From Devriesea agamarum (GTDB lineage: Bacteria > Actinomycetota > Actinomycetes > Actinomycetales > Dermabacteraceae), in assembly GCF_900070355.1 (NCBI RefSeq), contig NZ_LN849456.1, positions 1,736,001 through 1,800,000 on the forward strand: a DNA stretch of 64,000 bases, written 5' to 3'. Under the pieces are notes generated by a model that was not told the DNA's origin, ran no database searches, and was given only the letters and a program-made list of their open reading frames with translations. The position numbers and the translations under genes were made by a program. Shown piece by piece: positions 37,180-47,085 of this stretch (position 1 is the first letter of the stretch; every line of letters starts with the position of its first letter).

Positions 37180-38061
37180 ATGACCGGTCACCAGACGGCA
37201 TCCGTTCCTGTCCACGAGATGCCTGCACATATGTCAGACCTGTCTGGGTCGCTGCCATCGGGGCGGCTACTTCCATCCAACGTGGCACCCCAATCAAGCG
37301 CTATCCAAAACTTCATCCAGCGTGTCCTCCCCCGCCGATATCGGCCCGGCAGGCTTCTATCCTGGCGCACCCCTCAGGCCCGTTTTGGCGCAGCCCCCAG
37401 CGGTGGCGGCAGCACCGCCGTGTGGCATGGTCCCTGGCTGTATGAAGGGCTGGAGGTTGATCCGAATACTCCGACGCCAATCGGTTTGAAGATCGCTCGC
37501 TGGTCCACACCGGTTGTGATGGCGGCGTCGGTCGCACTGTTGATTTACGGGTACATCAGCGGTGCCTTTTCTTCGGTTCCGGAACTGCAGCAGACCATGG
37601 CTGAGCTCGGTTGGTGGGCGCCGATCCTGTTCATCCTGCTGCAAGCGGTGCAAATCGTGTTCCCGGTGTTACCCGGTGGCATCGGCATCGTGGCTGGTCC
37701 CATCCTGTTTGGGCCGGCGCTCGGTTCGCTCTACAACTATCTCGGAATCTGTATCGGGTCCCTCTACGTCTTCCATTTAGCGCGTATGCACGGGGTTCCG
37801 CTGATCTTAAAAGTCTTCCCTAAAAAGCTCTTTATTCGCTATCGACGCTGGACCGAGCACCCCCATTTCACCCGCTGGTTCGCCGTGGCGATTGTGTTGC
37901 CCGTGGCCCCGGATGACTTCCTGTGCTATCTCGCCGGGACAACCAAAATGTCGGCCCGAACATACTGGCTCATTATTTTGCTTGGGAAACCGTGGTCAAT
38001 CCTCGCGTACAGCTTCGGATTGATTTACCTGATGAATATGATCCCGGGAGTGCACGTATGA
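37180..38061 (+). CDS. TVP38/TMEM64 (VTT/DedA-like) membrane protein
   Basis: This 293-residue protein has a long cytoplasmic head (about 105 residues) and a VTT domain: LQAVQIVFPVLPGGIGIVAGPILFGPALGSLYNYLGICIGS, then PKKLFIRYRRW and VLPVAPDDFLCYLAGTTKMS. GGGAGG lies nine bases before ATG. The stop overlaps the start of the glycosyltransferase (ATGA). The family is linked to lipid movement across membranes, which fits the coupled glycolipid-type glycosyltransferases. Confidence 0.88.
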   Translation: MTGHQTASVPVHEMPAHMSDLSGSLPSGRLLPSNVAPQSSAIQNFIQRVLPRRYRPGRLLSWRTPQARFGAAPSGGGSTAVWHGPWLYEGLEVDPNTPTPIGLKIARWSTPVVMAASVALLIYGYISGAFSSVPELQQTMAELGWWAPILFILLQAVQIVFPVLPGGIGIVAGPILFGPALGSLYNYLGICIGSLYVFHLARMHGVPLILKVFPKKLFIRYRRWTEHPHFTRWFAVAIVLPVAPDDFLCYLAGTTKMSARTYWLIILLGKPWSILAYSFGLIYLMNMIPGVHV

Positions 38062-39524
38062 GCCTCCTGCGCCGACACCTAGCGCGGCACCTACGAAAGC
38101 GCAGGCGCGCATCCTTAACCGGTGCATCCAGCTTCTCGCGTCGGCTGATAACTCGGCGCTCCGCGGCAACCTCCCGTCGAGCCTCGTCAGGGTCCAGCCA
38201 GTCTCCTTTAACGTCACACGAGTCTCGGACAGCACCGGCCGGTCACTGCCCTGCACAGACCCACCAGAACCTGTCTGATCCAGTCACGATCTGTCAGTAC
38301 ACGGGTCTGTTGCGGCTGCTAGATGCAAGCGGCCTTGGGGTGGCGGTCAAACACCAGCGCGAAACCTACCGCCGTCTGGGGGTTCGCCTCACCGAGTCAC
38401 CTCTGCGCTGCGATGCAGTCCACCTGAACTCTGTGTTTCCGGATTCGGTGCTGGTCGGGTGGCTTGCGCGACGGCTAGGTCGTCCGGTGGTGGTTCACGC
38501 CCACTCGACCGAGGAAGATTTCCGTGGTTCGTTTCGCGGCTCTGACCTTCTCGCCCCGTTGTTTCGCCACTGGATTCGCTTCGTGTATTCCCAGGCCGAC
38601 CTTCTGCTCACCCCAACCGAGTATTCAAAGCGCCTGGTGACGGCGTACGGGGTGCGCAGACCCGTGGCCGCGATCTCCAACGGCATTGATACCGACACTT
38701 TCGCACCCGATCCCGCCGCCGGGCAGCGTTTCCGCGAACGCTACGGCTTGAGGGGTGATGATCGGGTCGTCGTCAGCGTTGGTCACTATTTTGCGCGCAA
38801 AGGCATTATCGAGTTCGTCGAGGTTGCCCGCCAACTGCCCGATGTTCACTTTGTGTGGTTCGGTTCGACACCCCGGTCCGTTCTCACCCCGGATGTCGCC
38901 CACGCAATAGATACCGCGCCGACGAATGTTCTATTCCCCGGCTTTGTGCCCGCCGACCAGATTCGCGATGCTTTTTGTGGGGCCGACGCATTTTGTTTTC
39001 TCACCCGGGAAGAGACCGAAGGCATTGTGGTGCTGGAGGCGCTGGCGTGTGAAACTCCGGTGATCGTACGAGACATCCCGGTCTATGAGGGCTGGCTGAG
39101 CCCGGACGCCACGGACAAAATCGATGCCAGCGATTACCCGGCTATTGCGGCGCAGGCTGCGCAGTCCCTCCGTTCGATCTTTGCTCTTACCCCTGATCAG
39201 CGTGCGGCACGGGTGGCCCGCGGTCGCGGTATTGCCGCTGACCGGAGCCTCGACGCGGTGGCGCAGCGACTCGCGTCACTTCTGGAGTCCGTTGGGGTGC
39301 CGACGCTGAGCCATATCCCGGAGCGCGCTCAACCGCCGATGCCCACCCGGCGGTCAGAGCACACCGGCAAAACCAGGCTCAGCCGTATCAAGGGACTTCA
39401 CCGAGGGCCACACCGTGGCCACACTGCAGGTGATAAAAAACGCGGCCCTTTATCTCACGTCATGCGGACACCGCAGGGAGATAGCGACAATACTGGGGGT
39501 AGCGACCGTGACAATGAATGGTGA
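38058..39524 (+). CDS. family 4 glycosyltransferase, diacylglycerol-glucosyltransferase-like
   Basis: The ATG overlaps the previous stop, giving 488 residues. An Arg/Ser-rich head of about 70 residues is not part of the fold. The GT-B core starts near VTICQYTGLLRLLDASGLGVAVKHQRETY and includes VVVHAHSTEEDFRGSFRGSDLL. The C-terminal nucleotide-sugar region has VSVGHYFARKGIIEFVEVA and the E-x7-E motif EETEGIVVLEAL. By recall it is closest to LafA-type lipid glucosyltransferases. A charged tail of about 65 residues follows the core. The product is inferred to be a membrane glycolipid. Confidence 0.85.
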   Translation: MSLLRRHLARHLRKRRRASLTGASSFSRRLITRRSAATSRRASSGSSQSPLTSHESRTAPAGHCPAQTHQNLSDPVTICQYTGLLRLLDASGLGVAVKHQRETYRRLGVRLTESPLRCDAVHLNSVFPDSVLVGWLARRLGRPVVVHAHSTEEDFRGSFRGSDLLAPLFRHWIRFVYSQADLLLTPTEYSKRLVTAYGVRRPVAAISNGIDTDTFAPDPAAGQRFRERYGLRGDDRVVVSVGHYFARKGIIEFVEVARQLPDVHFVWFGSTPRSVLTPDVAHAIDTAPTNVLFPGFVPADQIRDAFCGADAFCFLTREETEGIVVLEALACETPVIVRDIPVYEGWLSPDATDKIDASDYPAIAAQAAQSLRSIFALTPDQRAARVARGRGIAADRSLDAVAQRLASLLESVGVPTLSHIPERAQPPMPTRRSEHTGKTRLSRIKGLHRGPHRGHTAGDKKRGPLSHVMRTPQGDSDNTGGSDRDNEW

Positions 39525-40737
39525 TTTGATGAGTGAACAGACCGCGCCGGGTTCTCAGCCTCCGTTGCGCATCGCCATCTTCACAGAGGTTTTCTTGCCC
39601 AAAGTCGACGGCGTTGTGACAACTCTGTTGCACACTATTGATGAACTGACAGCTGCCGGCCACGAAGTTCTCGTGTTTGCCCCGGGTAAAGGTCCGGATC
39701 ATTACGGCTCATGTCGAGTGGTGCGCGTGCGTGCGCTACCATTCCGACCCTGGTACCCAGAAATCTCGGTCGGGATGCCGGGGCCGACAATCTCTCGGGA
39801 GTTCATGCGTTTCCAGCCGGACGTCGTGCACGCATGCAGCCCGGTATGGCTCGCTGCCTACGGAGTTTTGTATGCCCGACGCCGTCACACCCCGATCGTA
39901 GCCTCGTACCACACCGATATTCCCCGGTACATGGATGCCCTGGGGCTTAAGTACCTGCGCCCGGCGGCAACCGCTTGGCTTCGACGTCTACACAACAGCG
40001 CAGACGTCAACCTGTGCCCGTCCCGGCCCCTCATTGACGAAGCCCGCGCCGGGGGACTTAACCGGGTCAGTCTGTGGCCCGGTGCTGTGGACACCGCCCT
40101 ATTTCACCCGACGCGCCGCTGCCAGGAGATGCGGGCCCGGCTCACCAATGGCGACGTTGATCGGCCTGTGGTGTTGTCTGTTGGCCGTCTATCTAAAGAA
40201 AAAGGGCTGGATCAGCTGATCACCACGATGGAGATGCTGCCGCACGCCCGGATCGCGTTCGTGGGCAGCGGCCCGCACGAAACGCAGCTGAAGCATCGGT
40301 TTGCTCACCTTCCGGCCACGTTCCTCGGTCACATGAGCGGCATCGAACTCGCTACGGCATTCGCCAGCGCAGATGTGTTCGCGTTCCCGTCGTGCACCGA
40401 CACACTCGGACTGGTGTCGTTGGAGTCGATGGCTTCGGGTGTGCCTGTTGTCGGGTGCCGGGCCGGAGGTATTCCCGACACGATTCGTGACGGCGAAACA
40501 GGTTTTCTAGTTGATCCACATGACCCTCACCAGATGGCTGCCCGCCTCGGAGTGATCCTCGATAATCCGGGAATTCGCGACCGGATGGGGGCTGCTGCCC
40601 GCCTGGATGCAGAGAAGCGGTCGTGGTCACTGGCAACTGCCACCCTGCTGTCGGCCTATCGCACCGCCATTGCGCGGCAACGGGTCGGAACCGTTACTGA
40701 CCTGATGCGCACCTTCGACACGGTCGAAGCCGCCTAA
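39514..40737 (+). CDS. family 4 glycosyltransferase, MgtA/PimB/SqdX-like
   Basis: This 407-residue GT-B enzyme begins IAIFTEVFLPKVDGVVTTLLHTIDEL, the classic start of lipid mannosyl-/glucuronosyl-type transferases. It has SYHTDIPRYM, VLSVGRLSKEKGLDQLI, and the E-x7-E motif SCTDTLGLVSLESMASGVPVVG. ATG 39514 overlaps the upstream gene by 11 bases; ATG 39529 is also possible. It is the third gene of the TVP38 operon and is followed by a terminator. Joint action on one glycolipid with the preceding enzyme is inferred. Confidence 0.88.
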   Translation: MNGDLMSEQTAPGSQPPLRIAIFTEVFLPKVDGVVTTLLHTIDELTAAGHEVLVFAPGKGPDHYGSCRVVRVRALPFRPWYPEISVGMPGPTISREFMRFQPDVVHACSPVWLAAYGVLYARRRHTPIVASYHTDIPRYMDALGLKYLRPAATAWLRRLHNSADVNLCPSRPLIDEARAGGLNRVSLWPGAVDTALFHPTRRCQEMRARLTNGDVDRPVVLSVGRLSKEKGLDQLITTMEMLPHARIAFVGSGPHETQLKHRFAHLPATFLGHMSGIELATAFASADVFAFPSCTDTLGLVSLESMASGVPVVGCRAGGIPDTIRDGETGFLVDPHDPHQMAARLGVILDNPGIRDRMGAAARLDAEKRSWSLATATLLSAYRTAIARQRVGTVTDLMRTFDTVEAA

Positions 40738-40751
40738 CGCATACCCATAGC

Positions 40752-40787
40752 AAGGCGCCCCGCCTCCCATAGGAGACGGGGCGCCTT
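40752..40787. terminator. terminator between the glycosyltransferase operon and groEL
   Basis: Eleven-base arms AAGGCGCCCCG and CGGGGCGCCTT flank a 14-base loop that itself pairs (CCTCC with GGAG). It lies between convergent genes. Confidence 0.85.
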
Positions 40788-40945
40788 ATTCGCTTCTGTG
40801 CACCATCGCGGGTTACTCCCCCGGATGACTGGGCACCGCGGTCCGCACCCGCGTTGACCGCAGCCGACGGGTGCGATCACACGGATGCTAGACCGCGTGG
40901 CGAATGGGAACAGCTATGTGGAATGGAACCAGCCCTGAGGCTGGA

Positions 40946-42613
<1,668 letters not shown>

Positions 42614-42792
42614 TCACCTGTGCCCGCGACGGACGGGACAGGTGCGGGCGTTCACGTCACGGCCACACCAGGCCCTCACAGGTTCGGACAGTTCGTGGTC
42701 GACCTCGGGTATACCGGGCCGAACTGCACTCCTGGTTCTTAACTTGTGATCCCTCGACTGAGCTGCGCAGCTGGGCGCAGATCAGCCAAGTT

Positions 42793-42819
42793 TTGTCACT
42801 CTCAACCAGAGAGTGCTAA
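42793..42819. promoter_or_regulatory. CIRCE element 1 (HrcA operator) upstream of groEL
   Basis: Arms TTGTCACTC and GAGTGCTAA are separated by nine bases. The left arm departs from the TTAGCACTC consensus at two bases. It lies seven bases from a second, better copy. Confidence 0.88.
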
Positions 42820-42826
42820 CCCATCA

Positions 42827-42853
42827 TAAGCACTCACCGGGTGCGAGTGCTAA
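42827..42853. promoter_or_regulatory. CIRCE element 2 (HrcA operator) upstream of groEL
   Basis: Arms TAAGCACTC and GAGTGCTAA are separated by exactly nine bases, one change from the consensus. It points to heat-shock repression of groEL by HrcA; the hrcA gene is not in the window. The box starts 23 bases after the end of the deacetylase gene. Confidence 0.93.
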
Positions 42854-42875
42854 TAGTTCGCCGAGGGAATATTGA

Positions 42876-43811
42876 CTACTGCCCGGGGAGCGAGTGCAGC
42901 TCGCTGACCGTGACGAAACGCCATCCATCCGCTGTCATCTCAGCGACGAGGCGGTCGAGCTCACGCATCAACGCATCGGTGGGATCACCCCGCCCATCAT
43001 GAGCCAGCACAATGGACCCAGGGGTTGCCAGCCGTTGCACCTGCTCGCGACACCACCCGGGTTCAGCCCCGGTGACATGATGGGACCACAGCACCAGATC
43101 AAGACCGGCCCGGGCGGCAGTAAACAGGACCGGGGCGCTCAACCCTCCGTACGGGGGCCGCCACAAAACAGGACCTGCTCCGGCAGCGCGCAACGCATCC
43201 AGACCACGACGAACCTGGTCGGTCACCACCTCAAGCGGTTCCGGGCCCAGATTGGTGTGGTCATACCCGTGCAACGCCACCTCGTGGCCGTGGGCGATCA
43301 CCTCCCGAGTCAGGTCGGGATGTTTCGCAGCAAACTCACCGAGCTCAAAAAATGTGGCCCTCGCCCCGTGACGACCCAGGAAGTCCAGCACCTGGGGAGT
43401 CCAGCGAGGATCCGGTCCATCGTCGAAGGTCAAAGCGATCACGCGTTCAGCCACCTGTCGCCGAAACAAGACCGCGGGGGCAATTTCATCAGCGGTTCGT
43501 TCATCGCGCGGAGGGGCCGCATTGCGCCGCAGTTCACGCCGCATCCACTGCTCACCCGCCACGGCTGTTGAACCGGCCCCTAAGGCGCATGCCCCGACCC
43601 CAATCCCCGCCGTCACCAGGGAACGGCGACCTGGACGGGTGCGTGCACCCCCTCTGCCCGACGCAGGCCCATTGGACACGCCGGCGACTAGACGGTCAGA
43701 AGGCATGCGGTCAGTGGCGGATACCCGGGCACCTCTGGGCGCGCGGCTCGTCGTCGATGCCCGGTCAGATGAGTTGAGCGGACCCTCACGTGGACCCTGG
43801 GGAGCAACCAT
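42876..43811 (-). CDS. polysaccharide deacetylase (NodB family), exported
   Basis: The 311-residue protein has a basic/disordered head of about 65 residues with RRSLVTAGIGVGACALGAGSTAVAG, a Tat-like or anchor segment. The catalytic domain follows: TFDDGPD (motif 1), HGHEVALHGYDHTNLG (motif 2), WRPPYGG (motif 3), LVLWSHHVTG and GSIVLAHDG (motif 5). It is a metal-dependent de-N-acetylase that probably acts on peptidoglycan or a wall glycan. It starts 6 bp after the LytR_C gene, so they are co-transcribed. Confidence 0.87.
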   Translation of the reverse strand: MVAPQGPREGPLNSSDRASTTSRAPRGARVSATDRMPSDRLVAGVSNGPASGRGGARTRPGRRSLVTAGIGVGACALGAGSTAVAGEQWMRRELRRNAAPPRDERTADEIAPAVLFRRQVAERVIALTFDDGPDPRWTPQVLDFLGRHGARATFFELGEFAAKHPDLTREVIAHGHEVALHGYDHTNLGPEPLEVVTDQVRRGLDALRAAGAGPVLWRPPYGGLSAPVLFTAARAGLDLVLWSHHVTGAEPGWCREQVQRLATPGSIVLAHDGRGDPTDALMRELDRLVAEMTADGWRFVTVSELHSLPGQ

Positions 43812-43817
43812 ATGCGG

Positions 43818-44372
43818 TCAGTTCCCCGGTTCACGCGTGGCAATGAACGTGATCGGAGATTCGTAGTCGGAGGATTGCTGCGGCTGTCCCGCCCCAACTT
43901 CCTGAGCCAGGGCTTCAGCTGCTCCTCGGTTCGCCTCATTTTTGTAGAACACGATCGGATCCTGCTGCCGATTAGCGGAGTTGCCCGTCCCGACATTGGT
44001 CCAACCGCTGCGTTGCAAAGACCGCTTCCAGTCGCCCGCCAAACCGCTGATACCACTGCCGTTGAGCACCCGGACCTTCAGCGTCTTATCCACGGCAGCG
44101 GGTGGCTGCGGATTGTGTGTCGGCGATCCACTTGGACCGGCTGCCGTGGGTTCCGCCGATGGCTGCGATCCTTTGTCTCCGACACCCCCGCCCGTGACGA
44201 TCAGAGAAATCACGAGGGCAAGGACAGCGATTAGCGCGACCGCACCGACGATGAGGTAGACCAGGTTCCGGCGCCAAAATGGCTCCTCAGCGCGGTGTGC
44301 GCCTTGGTGTCGTGTCTGCTGCGCCTCAAAGTCAAACTCGTCGGGCGGGTGCGGGTAGTCGGAATCAGCCAC
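43818..44372 (-). CDS. LytR_C-domain membrane protein
   Basis: From GTG 44372 it has 184 residues. An acidic head is followed by one helix (LVYLIVGAVALIAVLALVISLIV), a Pro/Ser linker and a LytR_C domain (VRVLNGSGISGLAGDWKRSLQRSGW, then FYKNEANRGAAEALAQEVG). The LytR_C domain is found at the end of LytR-CpsA-Psr ligases and in free form by DUF3263, as here. The longer frame to 44447 adds 25 unlikely residues. Cell-wall role inferred. Confidence 0.87.
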   Translation of the reverse strand: MADSDYPHPPDEFDFEAQQTRHQGAHRAEEPFWRRNLVYLIVGAVALIAVLALVISLIVTGGGVGDKGSQPSAEPTAAGPSGSPTHNPQPPAAVDKTLKVRVLNGSGISGLAGDWKRSLQRSGWTNVGTGNSANRQQDPIVFYKNEANRGAAEALAQEVGAGQPQQSSDYESPITFIATREPGN

Positions 44373-44515
44373 GCTTCCATTAAAGCGGGTCAGCAGAGGA
44401 AAGCAGAGCAGACGCCCCGAATCTGAGCTATCTAGCCTCCTATGCACACCTTAGTTCGACCATAAATCTGGTTTTAGACGGCTATTCAGTCCCCTCACCG
44501 TGGGGATGATGGTCG

Positions 44516-44794
44516 CTATTGCGCAGAGGATGCCGTGCGACTGCTGATCCGGCGAGCACGCAGACGGTTGATCAGAGCCGGTGCAGCGGCGAGCGCAGCC
44601 GGGTTATCCAGCAGACGATTGAGCCGGATCAGGTAGACAGTCGGGCTCAATCCCAAGTCCTCACGGATGCGTCGTTCCTTCGCTCCGGCGTATCGGAATG
44701 TCTGCGCTTCGAGTTCGAGGATGCGGCGTTCCAGATCAGTCAGAGCATGGTCTGCTTGGCTGTTGGGACCGCCCGAGTCGATGGCAGGGGACAT
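44516..44794 (-). CDS. DUF3263 protein (small helix-turn-helix-like)
   Basis: The conserved text LTDLERRILELEAQTFRYAGAKERRIREDLGLSPTVYLIRLNRLLDNPAAL is DUF3263. The fold looks like a small DNA-binding helix-turn-helix. I use ATG 44794, which has a -10-like TACCCT seven bases upstream and may be leaderless. A longer frame opens at GTG 44881. Upstream of LytR_C, as usual in actinobacteria, it may regulate it. Confidence 0.8.
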   Translation of the reverse strand: MSPAIDSGGPNSQADHALTDLERRILELEAQTFRYAGAKERRIREDLGLSPTVYLIRLNRLLDNPAALAAAPALINRLRARRISSRTASSAQ

Positions 44795-44904
44795 GAGAAA
44801 AAGGGTAGTCCACTGCGGGTTTACTGCAGGACCGTTCAGCCAGACAAGCCGCCCATCATCTTTGACAAGCCGAATACTCACCGAGGATCTGAAACACTAA
44901 GGGC

Positions 44905-45582
44905 ATGTCGCGTCCTTTGGCAGAGATCATCGCCCCCGACTGGGCTCACGCCCTCGCCCCGGTGGAGAACCTGATTCATGAGCTCGGAGAGTTCTTGCGC
45001 GTCGAAAGCCGTGCAGGCCGGCGATATCTTCCCGCCGGCGATCGCGTTTTGAGGGCTTTTACCCGCCCGATGTCCGAGGTAAAGGTGCTGATCGTGGGGC
45101 AAGATCCGTACCCCACGCCCGGACACGCCGTGGGGTTGTCGTTTTCAGTCGAGCGCGATGTTCGGCCTTTGCCGCGCTCGCTGACCAATATTTACGCGGA
45201 ACTGTCTTCCGACCTGGACATCACTCCCGCCCCTCATGGGGATTTATCAGCCTGGGCGGACCAGGGGGTGTTGCTGCTCAACAGGGTGCTGTCGGTGCAA
45301 GCGGGCACTCCGGGCTCCCACCGCGGTAAAGGCTGGGAAACAGTGACCGAATGTGCCATTAAGGCGCTGGTAGCTCGGGGCGGTCAGCTAGTTGCAGTGC
45401 TCTGGGGCCGCGATGCGCAGTCGCTCACCCCGTGGCTCGGGAATGTCCCCTGTGTGGCTTCGGCCCATCCGAGTCCGCTGTCGGCGTCCCGCGGTTTCTT
45501 CGGGTCGCGTCCGTTTTCCCGGGTCAACGAATTGCTCGGACAGCAGGGCGCTTCGCCGGTCGATTGGCGTCTTCACGATTAA
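44905..45582 (+). CDS. ung: uracil-DNA glycosylase, family 1
   Basis: This 225-residue base-excision repair enzyme removes uracil from DNA. The catalytic loop is [21 protein letters not shown], with the aspartate at GQDPYP. The Leu-intercalation and histidine loop is [23 protein letters not shown]. It is divergent from DUF3263. Full length for the family. Confidence 0.95.
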   Translation: MSRPLAEIIAPDWAHALAPVENLIHELGEFLRVESRAGRRYLPAGDRVLRAFTRPMSEVKVLIVGQDPYPTPGHAVGLSFSVERDVRPLPRSLTNIYAELSSDLDITPAPHGDLSAWADQGVLLLNRVLSVQAGTPGSHRGKGWETVTECAIKALVARGGQLVAVLWGRDAQSLTPWLGNVPCVASAHPSPLSASRGFFGSRPFSRVNELLGQQGASPVDWRLHD

Positions 45583-45661
45583 GGGTCGGCGCCCGGTGTG
45601 CGCTGGCCTGTGCTCGGGCCAGGCGCCACATCGGCTCGAAGCTCGCAGTAGCCGAGTGCGC

Positions 45662-45831
45662 GGGTCAGATGACCTGCTGGGTCAGATGACCTCCCGAGTC
45701 AGGCGGACGTCCGTTGCTATTAGGCGGACGCCCGAGTCAGGCGGTCACCCATTGCTAACTGAATGCCTGGGTCGGGTAAAAGGCTGTGACAGGTGGACGG
45801 CTGACTTAGGCGGACGCTGGCGTCAGCTGAG
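45662..45831. repeat. degenerate tandem repeats past ung
   Basis: Two 17-mers, GGGTCAGATGACCT plus three variable bases, are head to tail at 45662-45695. Two 37-38 base copies opening GAGTCAGGCGG start at 45696 and 45734, with another related AGGCGGACG near 45815. The array reaches the stop of the siderophore-interacting gene. Confidence 0.7.
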
Positions 45832-46944
45832 CGCCCGGCCGCGACACCAGTACCCCATAAACGCCACTTGGCGACGATCTATCCCGAGGTCGCGGACGAG
45901 ATACCGGCGTATCCCTTTAACCACACCTGACTCTCCCGCAATCCAGGCGTACAGATCTGACGTCGCGCAGGCATCACCGACAGCTGAACCCCGCGGCACG
46001 ACGGAGTCTGCATTGCGGGGCACATCCCACAGCAGCGGGTCATCGGTATCGACCTCGTCATGACCAGCGCGGTCACCGTCATGACCAGCGCGGCCACCGT
46101 TATGACGACAGTCACTGCGCTCACAGCGGTCACCGTCATGACGACGGTCACTGCGGCGTGTGCGATCTCCGTCAAACACCGCGTCGTCGATGCGGTGAGA
46201 ACTTACGGACGCAGAGGCAAGGTCACGTACCGCCTGGTCTAGTCGCTCCCCCAGTCGCGCGCCATCGCGCGGAAGCCACACGATATCCATATGCGGGCTG
46301 GCACAGCGCACATCGTCGAGGATGTCCTGGGAAGTCGGCACTTCCAGTAAAGCGGCGCCGCGAGCTGTCTCCGGTAAAGAACTGAGGATCGAGCCCATGG
46401 CCGGGACCGCGGTTTCGTCTCCTGCCAGCAAGATCTGCTCAGCTGAACCGGGCCTGAATTCAATGGCGGAACACTCTCCCTCGGCGGTGTAGTCGGGACC
46501 CAGAATGAAAATGGTGTCGCCGGGGCGCGCCTCAGCCGCCCACGCCGCAGCTGGGCCTCCTCGCCCGTCAGCGTCAGTGTGCATGACCACGTCGACGTCA
46601 ATTTCGCCTCCGACGCCTCCTGGCCCGGGCCGCCACGTACGGACGGTGTAGGTGCGCATGACGCCACGGTCGGTTTCGGGGAGGCGCAACCAGGGCTGAT
46701 ACCAAGAAAAGTCCTCGCCGTCGAATGAATCGATGAAGGCAGGCAGGTCAAAGCGTTGGGTCTGCGGCGCGGCCTGAAGAGTGGGAACCACCAGCTTGAT
46801 CCGCAGGTCAAGGACATCTTCGGTAAGACCGAATCGGTCAAGGCCCGGCCCGCCGAACGTGATGCGACGAAAGGCAGGCGATAAGTCCCGGGTCGCGAGC
46901 ACTTCGGCATCTAAGCAGGCGATGGCACGACGAGTCCGAGTCAT
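45823..46944 (-). CDS. siderophore-interacting protein (ferric-siderophore reductase), with internal repeat expansion
   Basis: The 373-residue protein has the SIP FAD-binding domain (LSPAFRRITFGGPGLDRFG; MRTYTVR; DVDVVMHTDADGRGGPAAAWAAEARPGDTIFILGP) and an NAD(P)H domain (QILLAGDETAVPAMGSILSSL). A C-terminal DLYAWIAGESGVVKGIRRYLV completes the fold. It reduces ferric siderophores to free iron in the cytosol. Between residues about 235 and 310 is a His/Asp/Arg-rich insert made by 21- and 36-base repeats that keep the frame. Usual family members are about 250-290 residues. It starts after GGAG and is divergent from a TetR gene. Confidence 0.88.
   Translation of the reverse strand: MTRTRRAIACLDAEVLATRDLSPAFRRITFGGPGLDRFGLTEDVLDLRIKLVVPTLQAAPQTQRFDLPAFIDSFDGEDFSWYQPWLRLPETDRGVMRTYTVRTWRPGPGGVGGEIDVDVVMHTDADGRGGPAAAWAAEARPGDTIFILGPDYTAEGECSAIEFRPGSAEQILLAGDETAVPAMGSILSSLPETARGAALLEVPTSQDILDDVRCASPHMDIVWLPRDGARLGERLDQAVRDLASASVSSHRIDDAVFDGDRTRRSDRRHDGDRCERSDCRHNGGRAGHDGDRAGHDEVDTDDPLLWDVPRNADSVVPRGSAVGDACATSDLYAWIAGESGVVKGIRRYLVRDLGIDRRQVAFMGYWCRGRALS
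46056..46155. repeat. in-frame tandem repeats inside the siderophore-interacting gene
   Basis: Units begin CGT(C/T)ATGAC at 46056, 46077, 46098 and 46134. The first two are 21 bases and differ at one base; the third is 36; the fourth repeats the start of the third. They encode HDGDRAG-like heptads on the minus strand. Confidence 0.85.
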
Positions 46945-46986
46945 AGTGGCTCCGGGGAGAGGTGATGGCGGCAGAAACTCAGCTTA

Positions 46987-47006
46987 TCGCAACACGATTA
47001 TTGCGA
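46987..47006. promoter_or_regulatory. candidate TetR operator between divergent genes
   Basis: Perfect arms TCGCAA and TTGCGA are separated by eight bases, within the 141-bp spacer between the siderophore-interacting gene and the TetR regulator. Confidence 0.5.
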
Positions 47007-47073
47007 ATTGATGTCTCACGGTGGGGCTGCACGATACCCCAGCCATCCTTCTCGCCCGATGAGGCCTCCCGTC

Positions 47074-47079
47074 TATAAT
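47074..47079 (+). promoter_or_regulatory. -10 box TATAAT of a probably leaderless TetR gene
   Basis: A perfect TATAAT ends six bases before ATG 47086, so transcription likely begins at or next to the start codon. No good -35 or ribosome site is visible. Confidence 0.65.
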
Positions 47080-47085
47080 CCGGCC

